This document shows positions 7,466-15,816 of a stretch of DNA of 64,000 nt, in pieces (position 1 is the stretch's first letter; each line of letters begins with the position of its first letter). This DNA comes from JAGXSE01 sp040757295 (GTDB lineage Bacteria > Bacillota > PH28-bin88), in assembly GCA_040757295.1 (NCBI GenBank), contig JBFLXH010000001.1, positions 122,205 through 186,204 of the forward strand, given 5' to 3'. The translations under genes were made by a program, and so were the position numbers. The notes below the pieces were generated by a model. That model ran no database searches, was not told the origin of the DNA, and saw nothing but the letters and a program-made list of their open reading frames with translations.

Positions 7466-8051
7466 TCTTCGTCAACTCCTCGAGCACAGCAAAAATCCCG
7501 CTGTCACTTTTCAGGTCGGCTTCAAGTATTGGGCTGTCAGGTTTAATACCTTTGATTTCTTCCTTTACGGAAAAAAGGATATCAGGAGAAATTAAATCGG
7601 CCTTCGTGATGATTATTTTATCGGCAAGCCGCAGCTGGCTTTCAATCAACGGCCTTAAGGCCCTGAATAACTTTGAAAAACGAGATCCGTCCACCAAGGA
7701 TATGACTTTTACCTTGCATCCCGGGTTTTCCTGGAGGACGCTAATGATCCCCGCTGGGTCAGCTACCCCTGACGGCTCAATAAAAATCAAATCGGGAGCA
7801 AATTCCTTTTCCAGCTTCTTAATTGTCCTGTTAAGGTCTCCCCGCAGCTGGCAGCATATACAACCGCTGGGCAGTTCTGCCAGGGCAGGGGTGATGGGAC
7901 TGAGCACCTTGCTGTCAACACTGACTGCCCCAAAGTCGTTGACCACTACCGCTGTTTTTAACCCTGAAAAATTCTCGGGGCAAGACAATAATTTCAACAA
8001 TAAGGACGTTTTTCCGCTTCCCAAGAAGCCGCATATTACTACAAACTGCAT
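7458..8051 (-). CDS. COG0523/CobW-like GTPase (metallochaperone family)
   Basis: This GTPase has Walker A GFLGSGKTS (residues 8-16), the diagnostic metal-binding GCICC motif (63-67), EPSGVADP (92-99) and TKAD as the guanine-recognition motif (149-152). It is only 197 residues and lacks the C-terminal CobW_C domain. Short members of this family are found next to corrinoid methyltransferase genes and are thought to help insert a metal or activate a metalloprotein. It is tightly packed between an ABC ATPase gene (6 bp) and the overlapping 132-residue ORF, so a role in maturing the corrinoid or zinc methyltransferase is a reasonable inference. Confidence 0.85.
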   Translation of the reverse strand: MQFVVICGFLGSGKTSLLLKLLSCPENFSGLKTAVVVNDFGAVSVDSKVLSPITPALAELPSGCICCQLRGDLNRTIKKLEKEFAPDLIFIEPSGVADPAGIISVLQENPGCKVKVISLVDGSRFSKLFRALRPLIESQLRLADKIIITKADLISPDILFSVKEEIKGIKPDSPILEADLKSDSGIFAVLEELTKNV

Positions 8052-8057
8052 TTAGCC

Positions 8058-8930
8058 TTACATCGCCTCCCGCTTGGCTCCACCCCTCGAGAACCCGTCG
8101 ATCAAGTCAAAGGCCGATTTGCATCCGTCAGCAAATGCTTTGGTGGATTCATGGTATAAAAGCTCCAAAGCATATTGCCTTAGTTCGTTAAATCGCTGTG
8201 TAGTAATCATGGTGAAATGGCGCGGCCGCGGCAGGTCAACCTCAATAACCTCTTTTATCTTTCCAGGTTTGTAGGTCATGATCACCAGCCGGTCAGCCAG
8301 GAAAATAGCCTCTTCCAGGTCATGGGTGACAAATAGGTTAGTCATGCCTGTTTCCTGAAAAAGGTTTACATAAAATTCCTGCATTATTTCCCTGGTCATG
8401 GCATCTAAACCACGAAAAGGTTCATCCAAAATCATCACTTTCGGCTCATTAATCAAGGCCCGTGCAAGTTCAGCCCGGCGCTGCATCCCGCCTGACAGCT
8501 GGCTGGGATACTTATCCTTGAAATCCTTTAACCCTACCGTTTGCAGGATCTGCAATGCCCGTTCCCGGGCCACGGCTTTGGGGATACCTTGAACAGACGG
8601 TCCGAAGGTAACGTTTTGAAGCACTGTCATCCACGAGAAAAGCGCTGTCTCCTGAAAAACCACCAAACGCTCGGGCCCAGGGCCGTTTACCGGTTCTCCG
8701 TCGAGCAGGATTTGTCCGGAATCCGGTTGTTCATAACCGGCGATTAAGTTAATTAAAGAGGTTTTGCCGCAGCCGGAAGGGCCCATCAAGACCGTCAGCT
8801 TTCCGCGGGGAACGACCATGGTGCAATCTTTCAGGACTTCGACCTGTTTGCCTTCGTCAAGGAAGGTTTTGGTAACACCCTCCACCTTGATTTCACCAAA
8901 AGACTGCTTATTCTGTTCCGTCTTTTTCAT
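8058..8930 (-). CDS. ABC importer ATPase 2 (nitrate/sulfonate/taurine type)
   Basis: This nucleotide-binding subunit energises import at the inner face of the membrane. It shows Walker A GPSGCGKTS, Q-loop FQETALF, signature LSGGMQRR, Walker B VMILDEPFRGLD and the switch His in VTHDLEEA. The closest recognised group is SsuB/TauB. The C-terminal ~40 residues after LPRPR are a helical extension also seen in the second ATPase of this cluster. It lies 15 bp from its permease partner. AGGAGG precedes the ATG. Confidence 0.9.
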   Translation of the reverse strand: MKKTEQNKQSFGEIKVEGVTKTFLDEGKQVEVLKDCTMVVPRGKLTVLMGPSGCGKTSLINLIAGYEQPDSGQILLDGEPVNGPGPERLVVFQETALFSWMTVLQNVTFGPSVQGIPKAVARERALQILQTVGLKDFKDKYPSQLSGGMQRRAELARALINEPKVMILDEPFRGLDAMTREIMQEFYVNLFQETGMTNLFVTHDLEEAIFLADRLVIMTYKPGKIKEVIEVDLPRPRHFTMITTQRFNELRQYALELLYHESTKAFADGCKSAFDLIDGFSRGGAKREAM

Positions 8931-8945
8931 TGCCCTTGCCTCCTG

Positions 8946-9764
8946 TTAAAAACGTTTCTTCCACGGCATCGCTACGTCGCCTAGAGCCCGGATCAGTGAA
9001 CTGCAAAGGTAACCGGCAGCGCCTATACTGATCATTCCAATAATAATGGTTGGTAAAGCATTGTTGGTGTAGGCTTCCCAGGTCATCCTACCTAAACCGC
9101 CACGCCCCGCAATCATTTCAGCCGCAATTAACACATTCCAGGTTACTCCCATTCCTACCGTCATGCCGGTAATTATGGAGGGCAGGGATCCAGGCACCAT
9201 GATTTTCCAAAAAATATCGCTGGGTTTAGCCCCTAAAGAAGCTGCCGCCCGCTTCAAGTTCACAGGTATGTTTGTCACCCCTTGAAGAACGTTGATAACT
9301 ACAATAAAAAAGGCGCCAATAAAAGTTAGAAAGTAGATGGACATCTCGGGGGTGGGCCAAAACAGAATTGCCAGGGGAATCCACGCAATCGGGGGTATTG
9401 GACGTAACATTTCGAAGGCTGGAAAGGTTAAATCCTTAATCACCCGGCTGGTGCCCATGGCCAATCCCAAGGGTATGCCAACTAACTGGGCAATGATAAA
9501 CCCCGCAAAAATCCTTTTCAGGCTGATACCCCAATTTAGCCAATAACCTTTTTTCCCCAATGTTTGCATGCCGGTTTCCGCTACTTCAGCAGGATAGGGA
9601 AGATTGTGCAGGTAAGGCACTTTAAACACAACCACAAGTTGCCATAATACCACAAATCCGATTAACGAGACAATCCCGCGCAAGGTACGAATATTAAGAA
9701 ACCTTTTAGCGCGGTGTAAGATTAGGGGACTGCAAAGCCTGTTCTCAACTTTTGTTGTTGTCAT
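8946..9764 (-). CDS. ABC importer permease 2 (SsuC/TauC type)
   Basis: This 272-residue membrane protein has about six hydrophobic segments, beginning with GIVSLIGFVVLWQLVVVF. The BPD_transp_1 coupling motif is visible as RAAASLGAKPSDIFWKIMVPGSLPSIITG, the EAA loop that contacts the ATPase. The first ~25 residues are polar and basic. It starts 1 bp after the previous ATPase gene ends, so the four transporter genes form one unit. The substrate group is small organic anions or sulfonates by family, but the neighbouring methyltransferase genes suggest a methylated compound. Confidence 0.88.
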   Translation of the reverse strand: MTTTKVENRLCSPLILHRAKRFLNIRTLRGIVSLIGFVVLWQLVVVFKVPYLHNLPYPAEVAETGMQTLGKKGYWLNWGISLKRIFAGFIIAQLVGIPLGLAMGTSRVIKDLTFPAFEMLRPIPPIAWIPLAILFWPTPEMSIYFLTFIGAFFIVVINVLQGVTNIPVNLKRAAASLGAKPSDIFWKIMVPGSLPSIITGMTVGMGVTWNVLIAAEMIAGRGGLGRMTWEAYTNNALPTIIIGMISIGAAGYLCSSLIRALGDVAMPWKKRF

Positions 9765-9765
9765 C

Positions 9766-10602
9766 CTATGCCAGCTCCTTCTCTCCAGCCCGAAACGCTT
9801 TCAAGGCCTCCTCATGGACTGCTTCCAAGGTTTGTCTCTTTAATTCCAAATATTTTTCCGTTCCAAGCGCCCGGTGATCGCGGGGTCTGGGCAGATCAAC
9901 CCTGAGCACTTTCTTAACCATAGCCGGACGGGTAGTCATGATGTAAACCACATCTCCCAGGAAAATGGCTTCATCCAGGTCATGGGTAATAAAAAACATG
10001 GTGCACCGGCTGGTGTCAAACAGCTCAAGCAAAAACTCGTGCATGACACTCTTGCTCACTGCGTCCATTCCGCGAAAAGGTTCATCCAAAAGCAATACTC
10101 TGGGGTTGTTAATCAGGGCCCGGATTATTTCTACCCTGCGCTGGTAACCGGAAGACAGCTCCTCCGGATACCTGTTTTCCAGACCAGATAAACCCAGCCT
10201 CTTTAACAGTTCACGAGCAGCTTCAAGAGCCTGGCTTTTTGCCATAGCTCCCTGGATTACAGGACCATAGGTAATATTGTCCAAAACTGTCTTCCACGGA
10301 AATAAGGCGCCGTTTTGGAATACCACCATTCTGTCTGCACCGGGAGATAATTTGGTGGTAGGTGAAGCAATCAACTGACCGTCTAAATAAATTTCTCCCT
10401 GGGTAATGGTATCAAATCCAGCAATTGCATTTAGCAGGGTTGTTTTGCCGCAGCCGGATGGCCCCACAATTACGGCAAATTCCCCTGCCTGAATGTCCAT
10501 AGAGCAGGTTTCCACCGCCACTACGTTAACCCCACCTGGATCATAAATTTTTCCAACATTCTGGATTGAAATTGCCCCTTGGGCTTTTCCCAATGCCTGC
10601 AT
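9766..10602 (-). CDS. ABC importer ATPase 1 (nitrate/sulfonate/taurine type)
   Basis: This second ATPase of the transporter has Walker A GPSGCGKTT, Q-loop FQNGALF, a signature that reads LSSGYQRR instead of LSGGQ, Walker B VLLLDEPFRGMD and switch His ITHDLDEA. The Gly-to-Ser change in the signature motif is worth noting, because the first Gly contacts ATP in related proteins. I chose the ATG at 10602 rather than a TTG two codons earlier. The gene abuts the permease gene at 10609 and is followed 1 bp later by the second permease. Confidence 0.88.
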   Translation of the reverse strand: MQALGKAQGAISIQNVGKIYDPGGVNVVAVETCSMDIQAGEFAVIVGPSGCGKTTLLNAIAGFDTITQGEIYLDGQLIASPTTKLSPGADRMVVFQNGALFPWKTVLDNITYGPVIQGAMAKSQALEAARELLKRLGLSGLENRYPEELSSGYQRRVEIIRALINNPRVLLLDEPFRGMDAVSKSVMHEFLLELFDTSRCTMFFITHDLDEAIFLGDVVYIMTTRPAMVKKVLRVDLPRPRDHRALGTEKYLELKRQTLEAVHEEALKAFRAGEKELA

Positions 10603-10608
10603 TCCCAA

Positions 10609-11421
10609 TTACATCCCCCTTTTCCTAGCCTGCCAGGCCATCAACCGGAAGCCTACTGCCCTTATGCCTGCACTACTGCCAAAACCCAGAAGACCCAAAG
10701 TAAACATCCCTGCTACAACCTGCTCGTATTGGAATAACGAATAACCTTCATATATGGCATAGCCCAGACCGCGCTGGCCAGAGATTATTTCACCAGCTAC
10801 CAAAGACATCCAGGCAACACCCATTGCAATTTGCAGCCCAGTAAAAATAAAGGGAAGGGCTCCTGGAACAACCACATGAACAAAAATATCTTTCGGCTTT
10901 GATCCCAGGCACTTGGCCGCTCGGAAGTACGCCTCATCAATCGAGTGAACACCGAGCAGGGTATTTAAAACAGTTGCAAAAAATGCTGCTATGAAGGTTA
11001 CATATACAACCGCAATTTCCACTCCCGGAAGAATTAATACTGCCAGAGGAATCCAGCTTAAAGGGGGCATTGGACGCAAGATTTCCACCAAGGGAAAGGA
11101 GTAATCGAAGAAAACCCGGCTCCACCCCATCACTAAGCCAAGGGATACCCCTAAGACTACTGCCAAGGCAAAAGCAGAGTAGGTCCTTAGAACGCTATAA
11201 ATAACGTCTAACCAGTAGAGCTTGGTAAATATGGACCTGCCGTAAACCGGCTGGGTACCGAACCACTCACGCAGAACTGATACAGGATCGGGGATTTTGT
11301 CAAACCGGGGCAGGGTGAGTACAGCTGTAAGAACATACCAGATCCCCAAAAACAAAAGCAATCCAAGAACCTTACGCCAAAATTCCGGGTTGCCGAACCA
11401 TTCTTTAAGCCTTAATACCAT
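10609..11421 (-). CDS. ABC importer permease 1 (SsuC/TauC type)
   Basis: This 270-residue inner-membrane permease has about six transmembrane segments and the EAA coupling loop (YFRAAKCLGSKPKDIFVHVVVPGALPFIF). The start was moved to the ATG at 11421, which follows AGGGGGA; the longer frame lacks a ribosome-binding site. With permease 2 it could form a heterodimeric channel, or each permease/ATPase pair could be a separate transporter sharing the single binding protein upstream. The spacing to the binding-protein gene is 66 bp. Confidence 0.88.
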   Translation of the reverse strand: MVLRLKEWFGNPEFWRKVLGLLLFLGIWYVLTAVLTLPRFDKIPDPVSVLREWFGTQPVYGRSIFTKLYWLDVIYSVLRTYSAFALAVVLGVSLGLVMGWSRVFFDYSFPLVEILRPMPPLSWIPLAVLILPGVEIAVVYVTFIAAFFATVLNTLLGVHSIDEAYFRAAKCLGSKPKDIFVHVVVPGALPFIFTGLQIAMGVAWMSLVAGEIISGQRGLGYAIYEGYSLFQYEQVVAGMFTLGLLGFGSSAGIRAVGFRLMAWQARKRGM

Positions 11422-11487
11422 GACATATCCCCCTGTGGACGTGCCGGGGAGAGCACACTCCCCGGCATCCATTTTATTACTTCTCAA

Positions 11488-12696
11488 TTATCCCTTATAG
11501 TCGGACTCAGGTTGTCCCTTAATTACTCCCAGCGGAGCAGTTAAACCAAGTTCTTTAATGGCTTCATTTGCAAGTTGGTCATAAATTGCCCCGGGCAGCG
11601 GGGAATCGACGGTTATGGCTCCAGCTTGCTTTAAGAACTGGAAACTGCGGTTAATAAAGTCCATCACATTACTGTCAAATACGACCTGAGCGGTGGTGTT
11701 TTCCTCAATAGCGCCGATATTACCGGATTGCCGGCCATAAATTGCCATCCACAGGTCCTTGGTAGAGAAACCTGGAAGCTCATCCCCAACCATCTTTACC
11801 GTTTCATATGGATTTTCCATCACAAATTTTAGAGCTTCGATGTCCGCCTTGATCCAACCCTTAGCAGCTGCAGGATGCTTTTGGATAAAGTCATAGCGCA
11901 TTAAAATAAAGTTGGCGTCTTCTGCTCCCCAGATAGACCCCATTGAAACTACTTTACCAATACCTTGCCCGGCAATCTGTGCCACATGGGGCTGGAAGGC
12001 CTGAGCAGCGTCGATTTTTTTGGATTGCAGGCTTGTTTTAATGATGGTCGGGTCTAGGTGCTGAATGTTTGCCTTGATGCCGGTTTTTTGTACTAATGAG
12101 GTAACAAAACGGTCACCGCAAGAACCTTTTCCAGATACGCCAATTGTCTTGCCATCCAACCACTGGACTGCTTCTGTCGGGCTGTTGAAGTCCGGGGCGT
12201 CGCTTCTCGCAACCAAAATGGAACAGATCTGTCCCTTAGAGAATAGGTTGACTTCCACTATCCGCAAATCAGCAACATCACGCTTTGTTGTAGCAACCAG
12301 TGCCGGCATATCTCCCATGTACCCGATCTGGCTCTTATTCGCCATCAGATTTGTTACAATTGGCGGACCAACTACCTGGACATCCCAGGTGACCTTGCTG
12401 CCTGCCGGCAGGTACTTTTTCCACAGCTCGCGATTCTTGACTACAACACCTGACCAGCCTCCCACCCAGGACGGGAAGAAACCAACAGTAATATCTACCG
12501 GGTCTCCCTTAGCCTGTTGGCCGGTGTCCGGTTGGCCGGCAGGTGGAGTTGGTTTGGAAGAACAAGCTGTCAAAAACGCGCTTATACTGGCCATGGTTAA
12601 TCCCATGGCCACCGCTTTGCCGATAAACGTCCGCCTGTTAATTTTTCCTTTGTAATAATCTTCAATTAGGTGATCAAGATCATCCTTTATTCGCAT
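11488..12696 (-). CDS. Substrate-binding lipoprotein of the ABC importer, Tat-type signal
   Basis: This 402-residue solute-binding protein has an NMT1/SsuA-like fold (DITVGFFPSWVG at the start of the mature domain). The N terminus has a twin-arginine motif NRRTFIGKA, a hydrophobic stretch and a lipobox LTACSS, so it is probably folded in the cytoplasm, exported by Tat and lipid-anchored. Tat export would suit a protein that carries a cofactor or folds fast. ATG at 12696 follows GAGGGAGAGG; an upstream frame of 23 codons is ignored. The ligand is unknown. SsuA-type proteins bind sulfonates, nitrate analogues or aromatic acids, and here a methylated substrate is suggested by the neighbours. Confidence 0.88.
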   Translation of the reverse strand: MRIKDDLDHLIEDYYKGKINRRTFIGKAVAMGLTMASISAFLTACSSKPTPPAGQPDTGQQAKGDPVDITVGFFPSWVGGWSGVVVKNRELWKKYLPAGSKVTWDVQVVGPPIVTNLMANKSQIGYMGDMPALVATTKRDVADLRIVEVNLFSKGQICSILVARSDAPDFNSPTEAVQWLDGKTIGVSGKGSCGDRFVTSLVQKTGIKANIQHLDPTIIKTSLQSKKIDAAQAFQPHVAQIAGQGIGKVVSMGSIWGAEDANFILMRYDFIQKHPAAAKGWIKADIEALKFVMENPYETVKMVGDELPGFSTKDLWMAIYGRQSGNIGAIEENTTAQVVFDSNVMDFINRSFQFLKQAGAITVDSPLPGAIYDQLANEAIKELGLTAPLGVIKGQPESDYKG

Positions 12697-12845
12697 TCTT
12701 TTCCTCTCCCTCGTTTTTAAATTAATTACTTTAAAGCTTGAGGTCCACAGGTCCCGCCACAGCAATCCTCTCCCTTAGCATCACCTCGTTGGTTAAAATT
12801 CGCTAAATCCGTTGTGCCTTTGAACAAGGATCTACCCAAGCCGCC

Positions 12846-12950
12846 ATTACGAGCGAGGCCACTAATTATTCATTGATTTACCGTAACCTCAAAGGGAATC
12901 TCGTACTCGGCTTCATTATGGCAATGCAATTTTATCCCTCGCCGGGCATG
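12846..12950 (-). repeat. TA-flanked double-hairpin MITE, copy 3
   Basis: This ~105-bp copy is oriented like copy 1 (the GAGCGAGGCC end comes first on the plus strand). It lies between the end of the methyltransferase II gene and the ABC importer genes, in a gap of ~315 bp that has no clear terminator or sigma-54 promoter. It therefore may separate, or influence read-through between, the two parts of the cluster. Confidence 0.8.
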
Positions 12951-13011
12951 GTTTTATCCGAGGATTAATTCTCCAAAGAAACGCTTAAAGGATTATTTGA
13001 TCTTAATCAGC

Positions 13012-13860
13012 CTATGATTCCTTCTCCAATGCCCGATAATGCTCCAAATAGCGCATACCCCATTCATCCAGTCCTGTAAGCAGGTCGACGGCCCGGATAA
13101 TCCGGCTTAAATCTTTTACTTTGGGGTCTGCAATGGCAGCAGACAATCCAGCTTGTACCGCCAGGGTTAAAAAGGCCAAATTGATGCAGCGCCGGTCAGG
13201 AAGCCCGAAAGAAACATTGCTGGCGCCTAATATGGTACTGTAACCTTCTCTGGCAACCTGGCGGACGGCTGCCAAAGTAACCATGGCAGCCTGGGGGTCT
13301 GTTCCCACTGACATGGTCAACATGTCAAACACCAGGTCCTCCCGAGGAATTCCGGCCTCCTTGGCAGCGGCCGCAATTTTTTTAGCTATGGCAACTCGCC
13401 CTTCCACATCAGCCGGGATGCCGTTATCGTCCATGCACAACCCGACTACTGCAGCACCGTGAGCCTTAATGACCGGGAGGATCCTGGCAATGCTGGCCTC
13501 CTCGCCTGTAACAGAATTTACCAATGGTTTTCCTTCATAGACTTTTAAGGCTGCAGCCAGCGCGTCTGGATTGCTGGAGTCGATGCAAAGGGGGACATCC
13601 ACCACCTCCATCACTGCCTTTACTGCCTTGGGCAGCATTTCCACCTCGTCAATCCCCGCAATGCCGACATTTACGTCCAGGATGTCCGCGCCAAGTTGAA
13701 CCTGTTCAATTGCTTCCCGCTGTACTAAAGAAAGGTCCCCTGCCAGCAAGGCCTCGCCGAAGGACTTTCGCCCGGTAGGATTAATTCGCTCCCCTACAAT
13801 AACCGTCGGTAGACCCTGCCCAAAAGTTACCGTTTTTGACCTGCTGCTAATGACGGTCAT
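13012..13860 (-). CDS. Methyltetrahydrofolate:corrinoid methyltransferase (methyltransferase II)
   Basis: This 282-residue pterin-binding (DHPS-like TIM barrel) protein is related to AcsE/MeTr and the MT II of O-demethylase systems. It shows VGERINPTGRKSF, the folate-binding start block, then GADILDVNVG, PLCIDSSNPDAL and NSVTGEE, and GASNVSFGLPDR, all hallmark barrel-end motifs. It would pass the methyl group from the corrinoid protein to tetrahydrofolate, feeding the Wood-Ljungdahl methyl branch. The ATG at 13860 follows AAGGAG; a longer frame overlaps the corrinoid gene and is not used. It is the third gene behind a sigma-54 promoter. Confidence 0.88.
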   Translation of the reverse strand: MTVISSRSKTVTFGQGLPTVIVGERINPTGRKSFGEALLAGDLSLVQREAIEQVQLGADILDVNVGIAGIDEVEMLPKAVKAVMEVVDVPLCIDSSNPDALAAALKVYEGKPLVNSVTGEEASIARILPVIKAHGAAVVGLCMDDNGIPADVEGRVAIAKKIAAAAKEAGIPREDLVFDMLTMSVGTDPQAAMVTLAAVRQVAREGYSTILGASNVSFGLPDRRCINLAFLTLAVQAGLSAAIADPKVKDLSRIIRAVDLLTGLDEWGMRYLEHYRALEKES

Positions 13861-13876
13861 TATCTCAACTCCTTCT

Positions 13877-14515
13877 TTAAGCAATCCCAAGCAGCTCTTT
13901 TGAGACAGAAACCGCGGAAGAGGCATCTTTGGCATAACCGTCAGAACCAATCTTTGCGGCAAATTGTTCGGTTACCGCTCCGCCGCCGACAATTATTTTT
14001 AGCCCAGGGCGCAGGCCCGCCTCATCCACCACCTTGATTGCAGTTTCCAAGGCGGAAAGGGTGTTGGTGATCAGGCAGGACATGGCCAGGAGGTCAGCCT
14101 TGTGCTCTCTGATTGCTTCAACAAATTTTTCCGGCGGAGTATTGATGCCAACATCAATCACCTTAAAGCCGGCGCCTTCCAGCATCATTCCTACCAGGTT
14201 TTTCCCTATATCGTGCAGATCGCCCTTTACAGTGCCCAAAATAACCGTACCCGCAGGCTGGATATCCGATTGAGCCAACAAGGGCTTCACAACTCCCAGC
14301 CCTGTATGCATCGCTTTTGTAGCCATCAGCACCTCGGGGACAAAGATCTTATTAGCTTTAAACTTTTGTCCGACTACTTCCAAACCGGCTATTAAACCTA
14401 AGTTTACAATATCCCCTGGGGGAATGTTTTCTGCCAGGGCTCTTTCGCAGGCTTCCTTTGTCAAATTTGCCTTGTACGTGATTATTGAATTTTTGATTTC
14501 TTCCAACACCGACAT
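13877..14515 (-). CDS. Corrinoid (B12-binding) methyl-carrier protein
   Basis: This 212-residue protein is of the MtaC/MttC/MtbC type: an N-terminal four-helix B12-binding cap (about residues 1-85) and a Rossmann-like domain carrying the base-off motif GDLHDIGKNLV (about 98-108), where His coordinates cobalt. Later blocks, SCLITNTL and IIVGGGAVT, match the cobalamin tail pocket. It accepts a methyl group as methyl-Co(III) from methyltransferase I and donates it to methyltransferase II. It sits between those two genes and a GAGGT site precedes its ATG. Inadvertent oxidation to Co(II) would be repaired by the RACo-like protein encoded upstream. Confidence 0.92.
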   Translation of the reverse strand: MSVLEEIKNSIITYKANLTKEACERALAENIPPGDIVNLGLIAGLEVVGQKFKANKIFVPEVLMATKAMHTGLGVVKPLLAQSDIQPAGTVILGTVKGDLHDIGKNLVGMMLEGAGFKVIDVGINTPPEKFVEAIREHKADLLAMSCLITNTLSALETAIKVVDEAGLRPGLKIIVGGGAVTEQFAAKIGSDGYAKDASSAVSVSKELLGIA

Positions 14516-14554
14516 TTGCCTGACCTCATTTCTTTTGGATTTGTTAATGATTAT

Positions 14555-15595
14555 TTAGCTGGTCTTTGCCATGCTGTATTCTCTCGCAGTTTTTAGCATA
14601 GCTTCAACGTTTTGATCAGGGGTGCCATAATCACATCCCACAGCGTCAATAGACAACTTGTCCAATGGGCCACCCGTGTCTATCAAGTGACGAACATCAC
14701 CGGCTATTTCCTCGGGTGTACAGTTCAACATTCTAACCGGGTCGACCCGGGCGTTAATATGCACCTCAGGCATTAATTGGCGCAGTGAAACCAGATCGGT
14801 GTTTGGACCTACTTCCAAAAACACCAGGTTTTTCACCTTGGCATAGCCCTGGCTCACCTCATCCCCACTGCCACAGTGGTGAATTCCAAAGGGTGGATAG
14901 GCTTCTGCCAGCATATTCTCATATTGCAGGATGTAAGTTTCAAAAGTTTCATTGGATATTTGGAAAACAGTACAGTTGGGTGTTACAAAGATTTCCGGCC
15001 TGGCCATAGGCGTTACCCCTGGTGCCAGGATCCCTGTGCGCTTCTTCATATAAGCGGTCAACTGCAGGATGGCCTGGGTAGATACAGAAAGCACCTTATG
15101 GGCAAGTTCAGGGTTTTCAAAGTAGTCGATATAAAGCTGATCACCGCGGATTTTTAAGGCTAAATTTTGCACACCCGTTGGATTAATACTGCCGCTAATC
15201 CTTCCGTACTTGGATTGCAGGCAGTCCATCTGAGTTATTAGGCGCTGCATAGGGGGAGAATTAATTACATCAGGGACTTCCAGATCCATTATTTCCTGGT
15301 CGCTGAGGTTAAGGGGCATAGCCCAGGGGAGGGCGTCATCTTCGAAAACCACTTCGCAACCGAACACCTCCGGTAATAATACCATCCCATAGTCAATTAA
15401 AGGCTCCGGCGCCGGATTAGCCCTGCCCATATCCAGATGACCAAAGCGTTCATAAAGGTACTTTTGCTGCTTTAGGTTAACCTCTACCCGGTAAGCAGGG
15501 TTATGGAAATATTCCCGGCCCATACAGATCCCATAGTTCTTATTCCACCAGCTGGGATAAAAGCCAACCTTTGCATCAATTGCTCTTCCCGTCAC
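14555..15595 (-). CDS. UroD-like corrinoid methyltransferase (methyltransferase I)
   Basis: This 346-residue member of the uroporphyrinogen-decarboxylase-like family includes MtaA/MtbA and the demethylase components of acetogen O-demethylases. Likely zinc ligands are His and Cys in GIHHCGSG (about residue 245) and Cys in VGCDYGTPDQN near the C terminus, matching the H-x-C ... C pattern of the family. It would transfer a methyl group from the substrate to the corrinoid protein. The substrate (methyl ether, thiol, amine or other) is not predictable. GTG at 15595 has AGGAGG upstream. It is the first gene behind the sigma-54 promoter at 15641-15656. Confidence 0.85.
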   Translation of the reverse strand: MTGRAIDAKVGFYPSWWNKNYGICMGREYFHNPAYRVEVNLKQQKYLYERFGHLDMGRANPAPEPLIDYGMVLLPEVFGCEVVFEDDALPWAMPLNLSDQEIMDLEVPDVINSPPMQRLITQMDCLQSKYGRISGSINPTGVQNLALKIRGDQLYIDYFENPELAHKVLSVSTQAILQLTAYMKKRTGILAPGVTPMARPEIFVTPNCTVFQISNETFETYILQYENMLAEAYPPFGIHHCGSGDEVSQGYAKVKNLVFLEVGPNTDLVSLRQLMPEVHINARVDPVRMLNCTPEEIAGDVRHLIDTGGPLDKLSIDAVGCDYGTPDQNVEAMLKTAREYSMAKTS

Positions 15596-15640
15596 CTATC
15601 CACTCCTCCTTGCCTGAATATTGGCTGCAAAAAACCTATA

Positions 15641-15656
15641 AGCAAATTTTATGCCA
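15641..15656 (-). promoter_or_regulatory. Sigma-54 promoter upstream of the methyltransferase genes
   Basis: The minus strand reads TGGCATAAAATTTGCT, matching the TGGCAC-N5-TTGC consensus with GG and GC exactly one turn apart. It ends ~45 bases upstream of the methyltransferase I start, with no other gene between. The activator would be the sigma-54-dependent protein encoded at 18486-20606. Confidence 0.85.
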
Positions 15657-15688
15657 CTCTTGCAGATGTTTAATAACAGCCCAAATCA

Positions 15689-15733
15689 TGCCAAAGGCAA
15701 CAAATTTAAATCTTTGTGCCAGGCAATGTTGCC
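15689..15733 (-). promoter_or_regulatory. Candidate activator-binding palindromes
   Basis: Two perfect short inverted repeats, TGCCAAAGGCA (15689-15699) and GGCAATGTTGCC (15722-15733), lie about 45 and 78 bp upstream of the sigma-54 promoter, with centres ~33 bp apart (three helical turns). This arrangement fits enhancer sites for a sigma-54 activator, but no binding motif for this regulator is known. Confidence 0.4.
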
Positions 15734-15747
15734 AGGCTGAGGCTTAG

Positions 15748-15804
15748 AAAAAAACTGGTGCAGCCCCGCACCAGAAATACCGGCCTTGGTGCATCCCGGC
15801 ACCA
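15748..15804 (-). terminator. Tandem hairpins, terminator after the RACo-like gene
   Basis: After the stop at 15817 the minus strand carries a first hairpin TGGTGC / GCACCA (15787-15804), then a second, CTGGTGC / GCACCAG (15755-15774), followed directly by seven T. The second is a textbook intrinsic terminator. Together they separate the activator unit from the methyltransferase unit, which then needs its own promoter at 15641-15656. Confidence 0.85.
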
Positions 15805-15816
15805 CAGAAAAACCTA

